The notes under the pieces: generated by a model | Databases searched by the model: none | What the model saw: the letters and a program-made list of their open reading frames with translations, nothing else | What the model was told of the DNA's origin: nothing | Translations under genes and position numbers: made by a program | In this document: positions 25,621-35,600 of the stretch, piece by piece | Numbering within the stretch: the stretch's first letter is position 1 | Layout: the number at the start of each line of letters is the position of its first letter | NCBI RefSeq assembly: GCF_000316645.1 | Contig: NC_019684.1 | Coordinates: forward strand, 5,492,001 to 5,556,000 | Source of the DNA: Nostoc sp. PCC 7524 | GTDB lineage: Bacteria; Cyanobacteriota; Cyanobacteriia; Cyanobacteriales; Nostocaceae | DNA length: 64,000 nucleotides | Direction: 5' to 3'

Positions 25621-26289
25621 TCAAATTGTATTTGGATCAATATTTAACTCCCGCAGTTTAGCTGCAAGACGTTCTGCCTGTTGCGCCATTTCTTCCAGCG
25701 TGGGTACGAGTTGATGTTCTGGTGTAAAATAACGCAATAATCCCTCATGCACACCCAGATACAACCCTAATTGTTGACTCCATAAATGCCCATGTTCATT
25801 TGATTGCAGAGGTTGATATTCGCCATCTACTAAATGAAACCCCGCAAATTCTAAGGTGTTAGGATCAAACCAAAAATAATCCAGTGTGCGGAAGGTGTCT
25901 TGATAAATTGTTTTCTTTAAATTTTTGTCTGTATCAGCTGTGGAGTCAGATAAAATTTCAACGATGACATTGGGATATTTGCCGTGTTCTTCCCAAACTA
26001 CCCAACTTTTTCTGGTTTTACGATCGCATCCTAGCACTACAAAAAAGTCTGGCCCTCGGAAAAATTCTGATTTACGTTGATATGGACTGTAGTAAATCGT
26101 CAAATTTCCCGCCGCGTAGAAATCATTTCTATCTCGCCACAGCCATTCTAGGCAAGTTAACAGTAGGATGATTTGTCTAAGGTGTAAATCGCTTTCCAAG
26201 GGTGGTTCATCACTGTATATATCACCAGGAGGAAATATAACATCCTGGCAGATGCCTGTTTGCGGATTTTTTTCTGGCGCAATAGTCAT
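25621..26289 (-). CDS. Uma2 (DUF820) family putative endonuclease
   Basis: A 222-residue PD-(D/E)XK superfamily protein. The core is PDFFVVLGCDRKTRKSWVVW with the metal-binding Asp, then VIVEILSDSTADTDKNLKK with the E-x-hydrophobic catalytic strand and a downstream Lys. The C-terminal helix ends in a typical Uma2 tail (EEMAQQAERLAAKLRELNID). Uma2 proteins are hugely expanded in cyanobacteria; their natural role is unknown, with nuclease activity suspected. ATG at 26289. Confidence 0.85.
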   Translation of the reverse strand: MTIAPEKNPQTGICQDVIFPPGDIYSDEPPLESDLHLRQIILLLTCLEWLWRDRNDFYAAGNLTIYYSPYQRKSEFFRGPDFFVVLGCDRKTRKSWVVWEEHGKYPNVIVEILSDSTADTDKNLKKTIYQDTFRTLDYFWFDPNTLEFAGFHLVDGEYQPLQSNEHGHLWSQQLGLYLGVHEGLLRYFTPEHQLVPTLEEMAQQAERLAAKLRELNIDPNTI

Positions 26290-26330
26290 AGGATGGATAC
26301 GGCATCGAGGATGGCTTTATTGTAACAGCG

Positions 26331-26397
26331 TTGTTTGAGGCGTAGACGCGTTGGCGAAGCCTCTCGTAGAGAAGCGGCTTGTCGCTAGACATCGCTC
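26331..26397. repeat. GGCGTAGACGC / CTCTCGTAGAGAAG palindromic repeat
   Basis: GAGGCGTAGACGCG and GCGAAGCCTC flank a central segment, and CTCTCGTAGAGAAG is itself nearly palindromic. The same CTCGTAGAGAAG core occurs at 54757-54770 and in part near 24440. It lies in the 301-bp gap between the Uma2 gene and flv1; the rest of that gap (26398-26590) is AT-rich and should hold the flv1 promoter. Confidence 0.5.
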
Positions 26398-26590
26398 TCT
26401 CAAATCCAAATGCAGATATTTATAATCACTAAACCGTTATCTTATTCATAACGCTGAAAATCTCATCAAACAAACTAAGCTTTAATAATAAATAGCTACT
26501 CATTTACTAAAGTTGCGGACTCTGCCTACACTATGGCAATGGTTTAAATCCAGTGATGAATTTATCAAAAAATACTAAAACAAGCGAATT

Positions 26591-28306
26591 ATGATACCAC
26601 AGAATAAACCCCGTGACGTTCAAATCCTCCCTATTGGTACAGATACCACAGTAGTGCGATCGCGCAGTTGGACAAGATTAAGATTTGAAATAGAATATGC
26701 CCTAGCCAAAGGTACAACAGCTAACTCTTATTTAATTCAAGCCGATAAAATCGCTCTAATCGACCCACCAGGGGAAACCTTTACCCAAATTTACCTAGAC
26801 GCACTCAAGCAACGCCTAGATTTAACCACAATTGATTATGTCATTCTCGGTCACGTTAACCCCAACCGAGCCGCCACATTAAAAGCATTGCTAGAACTCG
26901 CACCCCAAATTACCTTCGTCTGTTCCAATCCAGGGGCGATTAATTTGCGGGGGGCGTTAGAAAATCAGGAATTACCAATACTCGTCATGCGGGGAGATGA
27001 AACCCTCGACTTAGGCAAAGGTCATAACTTACAATTCATCCCTACCCCTAACCCCCGCTATGCAGATGAACTGTGTACTTATGATCCCCAAACTGAAATT
27101 CTCTACACAGATAAATTATTTGGGGCGCATATTTGCGGTGATCAAGTATTTGATGAAGGTTGGGAGACAATCAACGAAGACCGCCGCTATTATTTTGATT
27201 GTCTCATGGCTCCCCACGCTAAACAAGTAGAAACCGCACTTGATAAACTCGCGGATTTACCCGTGCGGATGTATGCCACCGGACACGGGCCGATAGTTCG
27301 TTACGGCTTAATTGAACTCACCCACGCCTATCGGGAATGGATTCAACAGCAAGCCTCGGCTGACTTGACAGTAGCGTTAATTTATGCTTCTGCCTATGGG
27401 AATACAGCTACCTTAGCTCAGGCGATCGCACGGGGGATTACTAAAGCTGGTGTGGCGGTAGAATCAATTAACTGCGAATTTACCGAACCAGAAGAAATTC
27501 GGGCGGCTGTAGAAAAGTCGGCAGGCTTTGTCATGGGTTCACCTACCCTGGGAGGCCATGCACCTACACCCGTACAAACTGCTTTAGGAATTGTGTTATC
27601 TACCGCGACTAATAATAAACTGGCTGGGGTGTTTGGTTCCTTTGGTTGGAGTGGGGAAGCCGTCGATTTAATTGAAAGCAAACTCAAAGACGCTGGTTTT
27701 CGGTTTGGTTTTGATACCATCCGCGTCAAATTCAAGCCCAACGATGTCACTTTACAACTGTGCGAAGAAGCCGGAACCGACTTTGCTCAAGCCTTGAAAA
27801 AAGCCAAAAAAGTCCGTGCTACTAGCCAACCCGCCACCAACGTAGAACAAGCGGTAGGACGCATCGTTGGTTCACTGTGCGTTGTCACCGCCAAGCAAGG
27901 CGATATATCCAGCGCCATGTTAGCCTCTTGGGTGGCGCAAGCTAGCTTTAATCCTCCTGGGTTAACTATCGCTGTGGCTAAAGATAGGGCAGTAGAAACC
28001 CTGACGCATATAGGTAATAAATTTGTCCTCAATGTTCTTAAAGAAGGCAATCATTTGGGATTGATGAAGCACTTCCTCAAACCCTTTGGCCCCGCACAAG
28101 ACCGATTTGCTGATATCGCCACTGAAGAAGCAGTAAACGGTAGTCCCATACTAAAGGATGCGCTGGCATATTTGGAGTGTTCAGTCCAAAACCGCATGGA
28201 ATCAGGCGATCATTGGTTGGTTTATGCGACTGTTGAGAATGGCAAAGTGTTAAATCAAGATGGCGTGACAGCCGTGCATCACCGTAAATCAGGTAATCAT
28301 TATTAA
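26591..28306 (+). CDS. flv1: Flavodiiron protein Flv1 (class C, degenerate metal ligands)
   Basis: A 571-residue protein with the same three modules as Flv3: diiron-type domain (1-260), flavodoxin (about 262-405; VALIYASAYGNTATLAQAIA) and flavin reductase (about 425-571; GRIVGSLCVVTAKQGDISSA). The diiron site is altered. The HxExDH motif reads H88-V-N90-P-N92-R93, the third histidine position is Arg (PNPRYAD), and the bridging Asp is replaced in LYTDKLFG, while H in ATGHGPIV remains. Loss of these ligands is the known mark of Flv1-type partners, which work as heterodimers with Flv3. There is no clear Shine-Dalgarno sequence. Confidence 0.92.
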   Translation: MIPQNKPRDVQILPIGTDTTVVRSRSWTRLRFEIEYALAKGTTANSYLIQADKIALIDPPGETFTQIYLDALKQRLDLTTIDYVILGHVNPNRAATLKALLELAPQITFVCSNPGAINLRGALENQELPILVMRGDETLDLGKGHNLQFIPTPNPRYADELCTYDPQTEILYTDKLFGAHICGDQVFDEGWETINEDRRYYFDCLMAPHAKQVETALDKLADLPVRMYATGHGPIVRYGLIELTHAYREWIQQQASADLTVALIYASAYGNTATLAQAIARGITKAGVAVESINCEFTEPEEIRAAVEKSAGFVMGSPTLGGHAPTPVQTALGIVLSTATNNKLAGVFGSFGWSGEAVDLIESKLKDAGFRFGFDTIRVKFKPNDVTLQLCEEAGTDFAQALKKAKKVRATSQPATNVEQAVGRIVGSLCVVTAKQGDISSAMLASWVAQASFNPPGLTIAVAKDRAVETLTHIGNKFVLNVLKEGNHLGLMKHFLKPFGPAQDRFADIATEEAVNGSPILKDALAYLECSVQNRMESGDHWLVYATVENGKVLNQDGVTAVHHRKSGNHY

Positions 28307-28349
28307 TGAATTATATTCCTGTCCACTCTACCCATATTTGGATACAACA

Positions 28350-30620
28350 ATGGCCAAGGTAGCATTATTGATAGGGGTTAGTGAGTATCTTTCAGGCTTG
28401 AGTTCACTACCTTGTGCTGTAAGAGATATTGATGCTTTACAACGTGTTCTACAAGATCCTGATTTAGGAGGATTTTCTACACTAAAGAGTTTAAAAAATC
28501 CTGTACGACAGGATATGGAATTTGAAATTGAAGCCTTTTTTGCAGAACGCACTAAAGATGACTTACTGCTTTTCTATTTTTCAGGACATGGAATTAAGGA
28601 TGATAGCGGTAATTTATTCTTTGCAACTTCCACAACCCAGAAAACATCCAAAGGAGAACTCATTCGAGCAACTGCTGTTTCAGCTAGTTTTATTCATGAT
28701 GTAATGAGGCGAAGCCGTGCCAAACGGCAGATAATAATACTAGACTGTTGTTTTAGCGGAGCCTTCGATCCCTCACTATCTCCGAAAGATGATCGTTTAA
28801 TTGATTTTAAGGAACAACTAGGAGCAGAAGGACGGGTAGTTCTTGCATCCTCTAGTTCTACTGAATATTCTTTTGAACAGCAAGAATCTGAGTTATCTAT
28901 CTACACTCGATATTTGGTGGAAGGGGTTGAGACAGGAGCAGCTGACCTTGATGGAGATGGGCTTCTATCAATAGAAGATATACACGGTTATGTCAATAAT
29001 AGAATTCATGAGGAATTCCCTCACGTAACACCCAAAATTATTGTTTTAAAAAATGAGGGGTATAAAATTATATTATCAAATACAAAGGCAAAATTGAAGC
29101 AAAAATCGAATATAAGTAAAAACAAAATTCAACTAGGAGAAATCAAATTAGAATCATCTCAAGATTTGTATAGTAGTAAGTTCTATAATCCTGTTCCAAG
29201 TTTAATACAGCCTCTTGAGTCATTTATTAGTAGACTTTCAGAAAGATTAAAAGATGAACAAGTTATTAGACATTACTCTAATCAATTTGACAGGGAAGAA
29301 GTAACAGTTCAAAATTTTATTCTTGAAGTAATTCGACAGACTTCAGATGCAGATTTTGTATTTGTAATGCATCGTCCTGATGACCAAGGCGGTTGGATTC
29401 TAAAATCACAAAGTAACTTAAGTGAAGATGTTGATGACGTTATTTATACTGATGTTTTAAAGAATAAAATTCTCTCTAATATCTTACTAAGAGCGATTTT
29501 TACTCCAAATCATCACGGTATCTATAGAATTCACTATGATGAAAAAGCAGCAGCCTCTAAGGCTTTTCTTTTAATACCCTTAGAGTCACAAAATAGTGAA
29601 TTTATAGTGATTTGCGGTCTATCAACTGATTCTTACTTACTAAACGATGCCTACGGAAGAATTATATCCAGTTTCTACAAAGCCAGTCAGGAATTATCGC
29701 TGCAATCTGTAAGAGTTGAGGCAGCGATTATTGATGATTTGAAGATAACCTATGGATATCTTCCTTTTTCCCTATACCAAAAAAGATTTACCCTTTTCTG
29801 TGAACGCCTCGCGAGAATACTTATTTACTTTGAACCTATTTTGGATCTAGATGATATCTCGATTAGCGGATGGGAGGCACTTGCACGCGATCCTGATAGT
29901 TTAACTGCTCCTGTTGATTTATTTGCTGCCGCAGAGATATGGGGACGTAAATTTACTATTGAGTTAGATCAGCACCTTTTGAAAACAGCAGTTAATAGTT
30001 ATCAAGAAGCTTTAGTTAGAACCAAACAAAATAGATATCATGAAATACTTCCCTTGTCTGTTAATGTCTATCCTGAATCGCTAATGCGAACAGCCTATTT
30101 TGAAACAGTCCGTGAAATTGTTAAAGGAAGGAAGGAAAAGCAATTTTCAGCAAAAAAGCTAATTCTTGAAATCTCTGAAAAAGCTGATTTGCCAATGTAT
30201 GAGGATGGAATTCGTCTCCAATCTCCCTTAGATAGTTTCAAGATGAGATTGGCTAAATATACTCAAGAATTAAAAATTAGATTCGGAATTGATGACTTTG
30301 GAGTAGGTTATGCTTCAGTGTCCCGATTATCAGGTCTTCAGCCACCATATGTAAAAATTGATCGTGAAATTCTTTATCATCAGCCTGTTGATATTATTAT
30401 TAATTTTGTTCAAGAAGTAGTCTCAAGAGCTAATCCCCTTGATCCGGCAAAAGTAATTGTTGAAGGTTTAGACGAAAACTCACCAGTTACACTAGGTCGT
30501 TTGAAGAATTTAGGTGTCAGTTACGTACAGGGACATATAATTGGAAAAGCGGAGCAAGATGTAAATCGTTTAAGTCAGGAAAAAAGTGAATTTCTAAGAA
30601 AATCTATATTAGGAGAGTGA
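28350..30620 (+). CDS. Caspase-like protease (peptidase C14) - GAF-like - EAL domain fusion
   Basis: 756 residues from the ATG at 28350 (a TTG 12 bp upstream is the alternative). Residues 1-250 form a metacaspase/caspase-like fold: ALLIGVSEYLSGLSSLPCAV, catalytic His80 in FYFSGHGIKDD and Cys134 in IILDCCFSGAF. Residues about 290-450 resemble a GAF-type sensor (TSDADFVFVMHRPDD). Residues about 455-740 form an EAL domain that keeps E509-A-L (GWEALAR), N in VNVYPES, E in LILEISE, D648-D649-F-G, K in VKIDREI, E in VEGLDE and Q in VQGHIIG. These residues bind metal and c-di-GMP in active phosphodiesterases. There are no membrane segments. It lies 43 bp after flv1 and probably has its own promoter or co-transcribes. 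Confidence 0.82.
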   Translation: MAKVALLIGVSEYLSGLSSLPCAVRDIDALQRVLQDPDLGGFSTLKSLKNPVRQDMEFEIEAFFAERTKDDLLLFYFSGHGIKDDSGNLFFATSTTQKTSKGELIRATAVSASFIHDVMRRSRAKRQIIILDCCFSGAFDPSLSPKDDRLIDFKEQLGAEGRVVLASSSSTEYSFEQQESELSIYTRYLVEGVETGAADLDGDGLLSIEDIHGYVNNRIHEEFPHVTPKIIVLKNEGYKIILSNTKAKLKQKSNISKNKIQLGEIKLESSQDLYSSKFYNPVPSLIQPLESFISRLSERLKDEQVIRHYSNQFDREEVTVQNFILEVIRQTSDADFVFVMHRPDDQGGWILKSQSNLSEDVDDVIYTDVLKNKILSNILLRAIFTPNHHGIYRIHYDEKAAASKAFLLIPLESQNSEFIVICGLSTDSYLLNDAYGRIISSFYKASQELSLQSVRVEAAIIDDLKITYGYLPFSLYQKRFTLFCERLARILIYFEPILDLDDISISGWEALARDPDSLTAPVDLFAAAEIWGRKFTIELDQHLLKTAVNSYQEALVRTKQNRYHEILPLSVNVYPESLMRTAYFETVREIVKGRKEKQFSAKKLILEISEKADLPMYEDGIRLQSPLDSFKMRLAKYTQELKIRFGIDDFGVGYASVSRLSGLQPPYVKIDREILYHQPVDIIINFVQEVVSRANPLDPAKVIVEGLDENSPVTLGRLKNLGVSYVQGHIIGKAEQDVNRLSQEKSEFLRKSILGE

Positions 30621-30923
30621 AGCAGATGTAGTGTTGTTATCTCTATACTTTAAGTTTCATCAAGCATCACTGAATATTTTGAGACATTATAACAAAAGTG
30701 AAAATACCAATTCTACTTTTGGGTGAAGACGTTTTGCCTGGATTTGAGTTATAAGTTTGAATCAATAAACTTCATCTACGAATATTTAATCATCTGAATA
30801 GATAACTTGTAAAAGTCACTTTTCGCGATCTTCTTTGCACCTACCCGGTGGGAACGCCTAGCAGCGAATCAGCGAACCTTTAAATAATATAGTCAACAAC
30901 ACCAAAGTATTAATACAACAAAC
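30621..30923. other. Convergent intergenic region (303 bp)
   Basis: Mostly AT-rich. A CACCTACCCGGTGGGAACGCC segment (written as CACCTACCCGGTG then GGAACGCC) near 30838-30858 contains a short palindrome, and a TTCGCGATC HIP1-like site lies just before it. I see no gene, and no strong terminator for either convergent neighbour. Confidence 0.4.
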
Positions 30924-31967
30924 CTACTCAAACTCAGTTTCACAAAAGGCTTTTAATAGATTAATACAATTTGCGATCGCACCTAAATGAGCAATTTCAT
31001 AACCGTGGGTATTTTGAGTAGGAAAAGCTAAACAAGCAGCACGCCCAACATGACCAAATTTCATGGCAATAGAAGCATCACTACCAAACTGACTCAATGT
31101 TGCCAGTTGTATTGGCATATCTAATTGTTTAGCACATTGGCGTAATTGTCCATTTAGCCCTTCATCATAAATACCATAGGCATCTTGCGATAAAAGTACA
31201 GGAATTTCCCCATCTTTTACCGGATATTCTTCAGAGAGGGGACAAATTTCTAAAGCAATTAAAGCATCTAAACTTTGATTTTGGGTAAAAAATAACGCTC
31301 CAATTGCACCCACTTCTTCCTTAGCCGAAGCTACTAAATAAACATCCACTGCTGGCTGTTGTAAATGTTGCGCTAAAGCCAGCAAAATTGCTACAGATGC
31401 TTTGTTATCTAAAGTATAGCTAGCAATATGATCCTTTAATCTGATGGGATGTTTGCGATGCTTACCAATAACCATTCTCGTACCAGGACGAATACCAACT
31501 GCTTCTAATTCAGCAGTAGTCAACTTGGTTTCAATCCAGGCATTTTCCCATTTTACAGGTGTATCTTCTTGCTGTGCTTTTTGCGGGGATTCATGGGAGA
31601 CATGACGAGAACCAAAACTGAGAATCCCGCTAATAGTTTCATGATCTCCCAGTAAATCTACAACCCCTTCCCCGTAAACCCAAGGATAAGCTCCCCCAAG
31701 CTTACGAACTTCTACCCTACCGTCATCACCGATATTTTTGACAATAGCCCCAATTTCATCTTTATGGGCGGTAATAGCGATCGCTCTATCGGAAATTTTA
31801 CCAGGGATTTTGGCAATGATATTATCAGCGCGATCGCACCAAACTGCCACACCTAGAGATGCAAACTGCTGCATCAAAAATTGATTAATTTCCGCTTCTG
31901 CACCGCTTGGAGAATGGTGCATGACTAATTCGGTGATCATTTCAAATAAGCGATCGTCAGTCCACAT
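30924..31967 (-). CDS. M42 family metallopeptidase (aminopeptidase/endoglucanase-like)
   Basis: A 347-residue member of the MH clan. Metal and catalytic motifs in order: VMHHSPSGAEAEINQF, AITAHKDEIGAIVKNI (His and Asp ligands), YTLDNKASVAILLA (bridging Asp), VASAKEEVGAIGALFF (Glu catalytic and ligand) and IALEICPL. The last motif includes FPTQNTHGYEIAHLG, where His is the final ligand. M42 enzymes form large tetrahedral complexes that remove N-terminal residues from peptides. Length is normal. The ATG is at 31967. Confidence 0.88.
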   Translation of the reverse strand: MWTDDRLFEMITELVMHHSPSGAEAEINQFLMQQFASLGVAVWCDRADNIIAKIPGKISDRAIAITAHKDEIGAIVKNIGDDGRVEVRKLGGAYPWVYGEGVVDLLGDHETISGILSFGSRHVSHESPQKAQQEDTPVKWENAWIETKLTTAELEAVGIRPGTRMVIGKHRKHPIRLKDHIASYTLDNKASVAILLALAQHLQQPAVDVYLVASAKEEVGAIGALFFTQNQSLDALIALEICPLSEEYPVKDGEIPVLLSQDAYGIYDEGLNGQLRQCAKQLDMPIQLATLSQFGSDASIAMKFGHVGRAACLAFPTQNTHGYEIAHLGAIANCINLLKAFCETEFE

Positions 31968-32076
31968 GAATTTAGCTAGTTCAAGAAATTTACTTAGCCA
32001 TCAAAGTCAAATTTGACTTTTGATGCGTTTTATCCTGCCCTCTGCCTCTCAGCAAATAAGAGTCTATATCAATTCT

Positions 32077-32160
32077 ATGGCTGTAGTTGAAGTATGGAAT
32101 GAAAAAGATTTGCCAGTTAGGGAACACCCAAAAATAAATTATCCAGAATTGACAGTTTAG
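32077..32160 (+). CDS. Possible 27-residue ORF or gene fragment ending at a palindromic element
   Basis: ATG at 32077 to TAG at 32160 reads MAVVEVWNEKDLPVREHPKI plus NYPELTV. Composition is protein-like, but the frame is short, lacks a Shine-Dalgarno sequence, and ends exactly where a palindromic element begins at 32161. It may be a truncated gene whose end was replaced by the element. Confidence 0.25.
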   Translation: MAVVEVWNEKDLPVREHPKINYPELTV

Positions 32161-32223
32161 TAGGGTGCGTCAGTATGAAGAATTTCTTGGTGTAGTTAGG
32201 TTTTCTGACACTGACGCACCCTA
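32161..32223 (+). repeat. MITE-like palindromic element, TAGGGTGCGTCAGT arms, copy A
   Basis: A 63-bp element with perfect 14-bp arms, TAGGGTGCGTCAGT (32161-32174) and ACTGACGCACCCTA (32210-32223). Copies occur at 59115-59179 (same orientation), 63883-63944 (opposite) and a left-end-only copy near 62656. Centre sequences are related (ATGAAGAATTTCTTGGT). A run of T follows, so it could also end transcripts. Confidence 0.8.
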
Positions 32224-32608
32224 TTTTTTTCTCTGTAAGTCTCTTAGTAGAGGGAAGCGATCGCCTAGACATATACATTGAGTTAAGTATTATTACGCCC
32301 TTAAGTATCTTCACTAAACTATTTAGCTATTCTTTATCAATAATTAACAAAAGCTTTGCGGCTGACTCAGTATAATTTCATATGGTTAAGCGCAAACTAA
32401 CACTAATTTTTATTTGTACCCATATAAATACGGAAAACTGATGACATCACTTTTGCGGATTTACATGGCTTTTTGTCATCAACGTTGATTCACAATTGAC
32501 AAATAGTAATGATTGGCGGCATTCACACCATCAATCAAAAAGTACCTCAGAAAAAGTGTAAATGCTGCCTCATTGTGATGTAACTAGCTTAGAGGGTGAG
32601 AATCCCCA
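32224..32608 (+). promoter_or_regulatory. Upstream region of the giant gene
   Basis: The 385 bp upstream of the 20.9-kb gene contain no ORF. GAGGGTGAG at 32592-32600 serves as ribosome binding site, nine bases before ATG 32609. The AT-rich stretch 32310-32460 should hold the promoter. Short inverted words occur (TGATGACATCAC near 32440). No regulator site was recognised with confidence. Confidence 0.4.
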
Positions 32609-35600
32609 ATGTATACCGAAATTAACGTTTTTGACCTTGAGCCATCTCCAGTCTTAGCGCCATCCCCATTAGCGTCACCAGAGCAATTGGGAAGATTGGA
32701 TGGGATGGAAAAACTAGATATTCCGGTAATTACACCAGATTTCAGCATCGCCATCAATAGTCAAACCGTACTGGTAGAACCATCAGTTAACGAAATTATC
32801 GGTACAGGCGGACGAGACGTTTTAACAGGGACAGCATTGAGCGATCGCATCATTGGGGGTTTTGGTGCAGATATAATTACAGGTGGTAGTAGTGCTGATA
32901 TATTCGTTTACCAAAGCATCAGGGATGCAGGCGATATCATCAAAGACTTGGAACTACGCCAGGATGTGATTGACCTGAGTGTAGTATTGACAAGTGTAGG
33001 CTATCAAGGATTTAATCCCATTGCTGATGGATATATCCAATTCGGCACATACACAGGTGGTACAGTTATTCTCCTCGATAGTGACGGTAAAGGATCTCTA
33101 GCCGCCAGACCATATATATATGTAGAAAACGTTACGCCAAATGACTTAAGCAGCTACCCCAATCACTTCATTCCCAATCCAGGAGAACCGCCACAGATAG
33201 AAGCCAGCTTAGTCAATGATACAGGAGTAAGTTCAAGCGATCGCCTCACCTTTGACCCGACAATTAGCGGGAAAGTGAGTGTTACTAGTAATCTAGTTAG
33301 TCTGAAAGCTGGGTTAAATAATCAGCTAGTCACAGTAGATATTTTCGACACCCTCAACTCAGATGGCGGTTTTAATCTAACTTCTGCACGCTTGGCGCAA
33401 ATTAACGGTGGAGTGCTTAATGATGGTGCATACACGTTAAAACTGCAAGCTACGGACAATAAGGGCAATATCTCCAGTGTCTACAGCTTTGACTTTGTAC
33501 TAGACACAACCGCACCAATTTTAGATTTGCAACTTGACCCGAACTTTGATTCTGCCCCAGTGGGTGATTTGCAAACCACCTTTGAGAAAGTCAATTTGCT
33601 AGGGACAACAGAAGCTAATTTAACTGTATCCTTGCAACCTACGGGAGTGAGCAGCACTACCAATGATTTAGGAGAGTTTACCTTTGCTAATATCTCACTG
33701 AGTCAGGGAAGTAATCTGTTTACTGTAGTGGCGACAGATTTAGCAGGAAATCGAGGAGAATTTAGTCAAACATTCCAACGCCTCACTCCACAAGTCAACG
33801 CCGCACCGACAAATTTGAATCTGACTCCAGCGAGCAGTGCCGAGAATGTTCCAGATAATAGCATCATTGGTACATTCACCACTACAGATCCAGATGCTGG
33901 TGATACTCACACTTACAGCTTAGTTACTGGTGAAGGCGACACAGATAATACTGCATTTACCATAGTTGATAACGAACTCAGAATTAAGCAATCTCCTGAT
34001 TTTGAGGCTAAATCTGTTTACAGTATCCGTGTAAAAACCACAGATGCTGGGGGATTGGGTTACGAACAAATCTTTAGTATCAGTATTACTAACGTTAACG
34101 AAGTACCGACAGCTTTAAATATTAGTCGTGGTGCGATCGCAGAAAATACCCCAGCTAATAGTATCATTGGCACATTCAGCAGCACAGATCCTGATGTTGG
34201 TGATATTCACACTTACACCTTAGTTACTGGTGAAGGTGATACGGATAATACAGCGTTTACCATTGTTGACAACGAACTGAGAATTAATGAATCGCCGGAT
34301 TTTGAAACGAAGTCTGTTTACAGTATCCGTGTAAAAACCACAGATGCTGGGGGATTGGGTTACGAACAAATCTTTAGTATCAGTATTACTAACGTTAACG
34401 AAGCACCGACGGCTTTAAATATTAGTCGTGGTGCGATCGCAGAAAATATCCCAGCTAACAGTATCATCGGCACATTCAGCACTACAGATCCTGATGTTGG
34501 CGATACTCACACTTACAGCCTAGTGTCTGGTGAAGGTGATACAGATAATACAGCGTTTACCATAGTTGATAACGAACTCAGAATTAAGCAATCCCCAGAT
34601 TTTGAGGCTAAGTCTGTTTACAGTATTCGGGTGAGAACCACAGATGCTGGGGGATTGGGTTACGAACAAATCTTTAGTATCAGTATTACTAACGTTAACG
34701 AAGCGCCTGTTATAGAAGCGATCGCTACCCAAAATATTAACGAACAAACTCTCTTTACACTGACTGTTAAAGCATCAGATCCAGAATCCGATACCCTAAT
34801 ATATACTTTAGATGCCAGCGCACCCCCAGGAGTTAGCCTAGACTCAACTACAGGCGTATTGACTTGGACTCCTTTAGAAACCCAAGGGCCAGGAAGTTAC
34901 CCCATTACCATCCGCGTTACAGATGGACAACTGACAACCTTCCAAAGCTTTACAGTCAATGTCGCTGAAGTTAACACTGCACCTATTTTAACTCCCATCG
35001 GCAATAAAAATATTACCCTTGGTGAAACCCTCTCCTTTAAAGTTACGGCTGTTGATAGTGATAGTCCCGTTAACAATTTAAGCTTCTCAATTGATGATGG
35101 TGCGCCACAAGATGTCCAAATTGATCCAGTACAGGGAACATTTTCCTGGACTCCTACAACCGCAGGACTTTATCCCATCACAATTAGAGTCAAAGATGAC
35201 GGTAGTCCTATATTAGAAGACTTTGAAATCATTCAAGTTGCGGTAATTGCCTCCAACTTACCACCGACAGATATCACTTTAGCTCCTGCAACTATCTCAG
35301 AAAACGTACCTTTAAATACTGTTGTGGGAGTATTAAGTACAGTTGATCCCAATGGCGATACTAACTTTATTTATGCTTTGGTGAGTGGAGATGGTGACAG
35401 TGATAATAATCAGTTTGTCATTGATGGTAGTCAAGTTAAACTCAAGTTTTCTCCCGATTTTGAAGCTAAATCAACCTACACAATTCGGGTTAGAAGTACA
35501 GACAGTACCGGGTTAAGTCTGGAAAAAGCCTTAACTATCAAGATTGCAGATGTTAACGAATCTCCCACTAACATCATCCTTAGTAACGCCACGATCGCAG

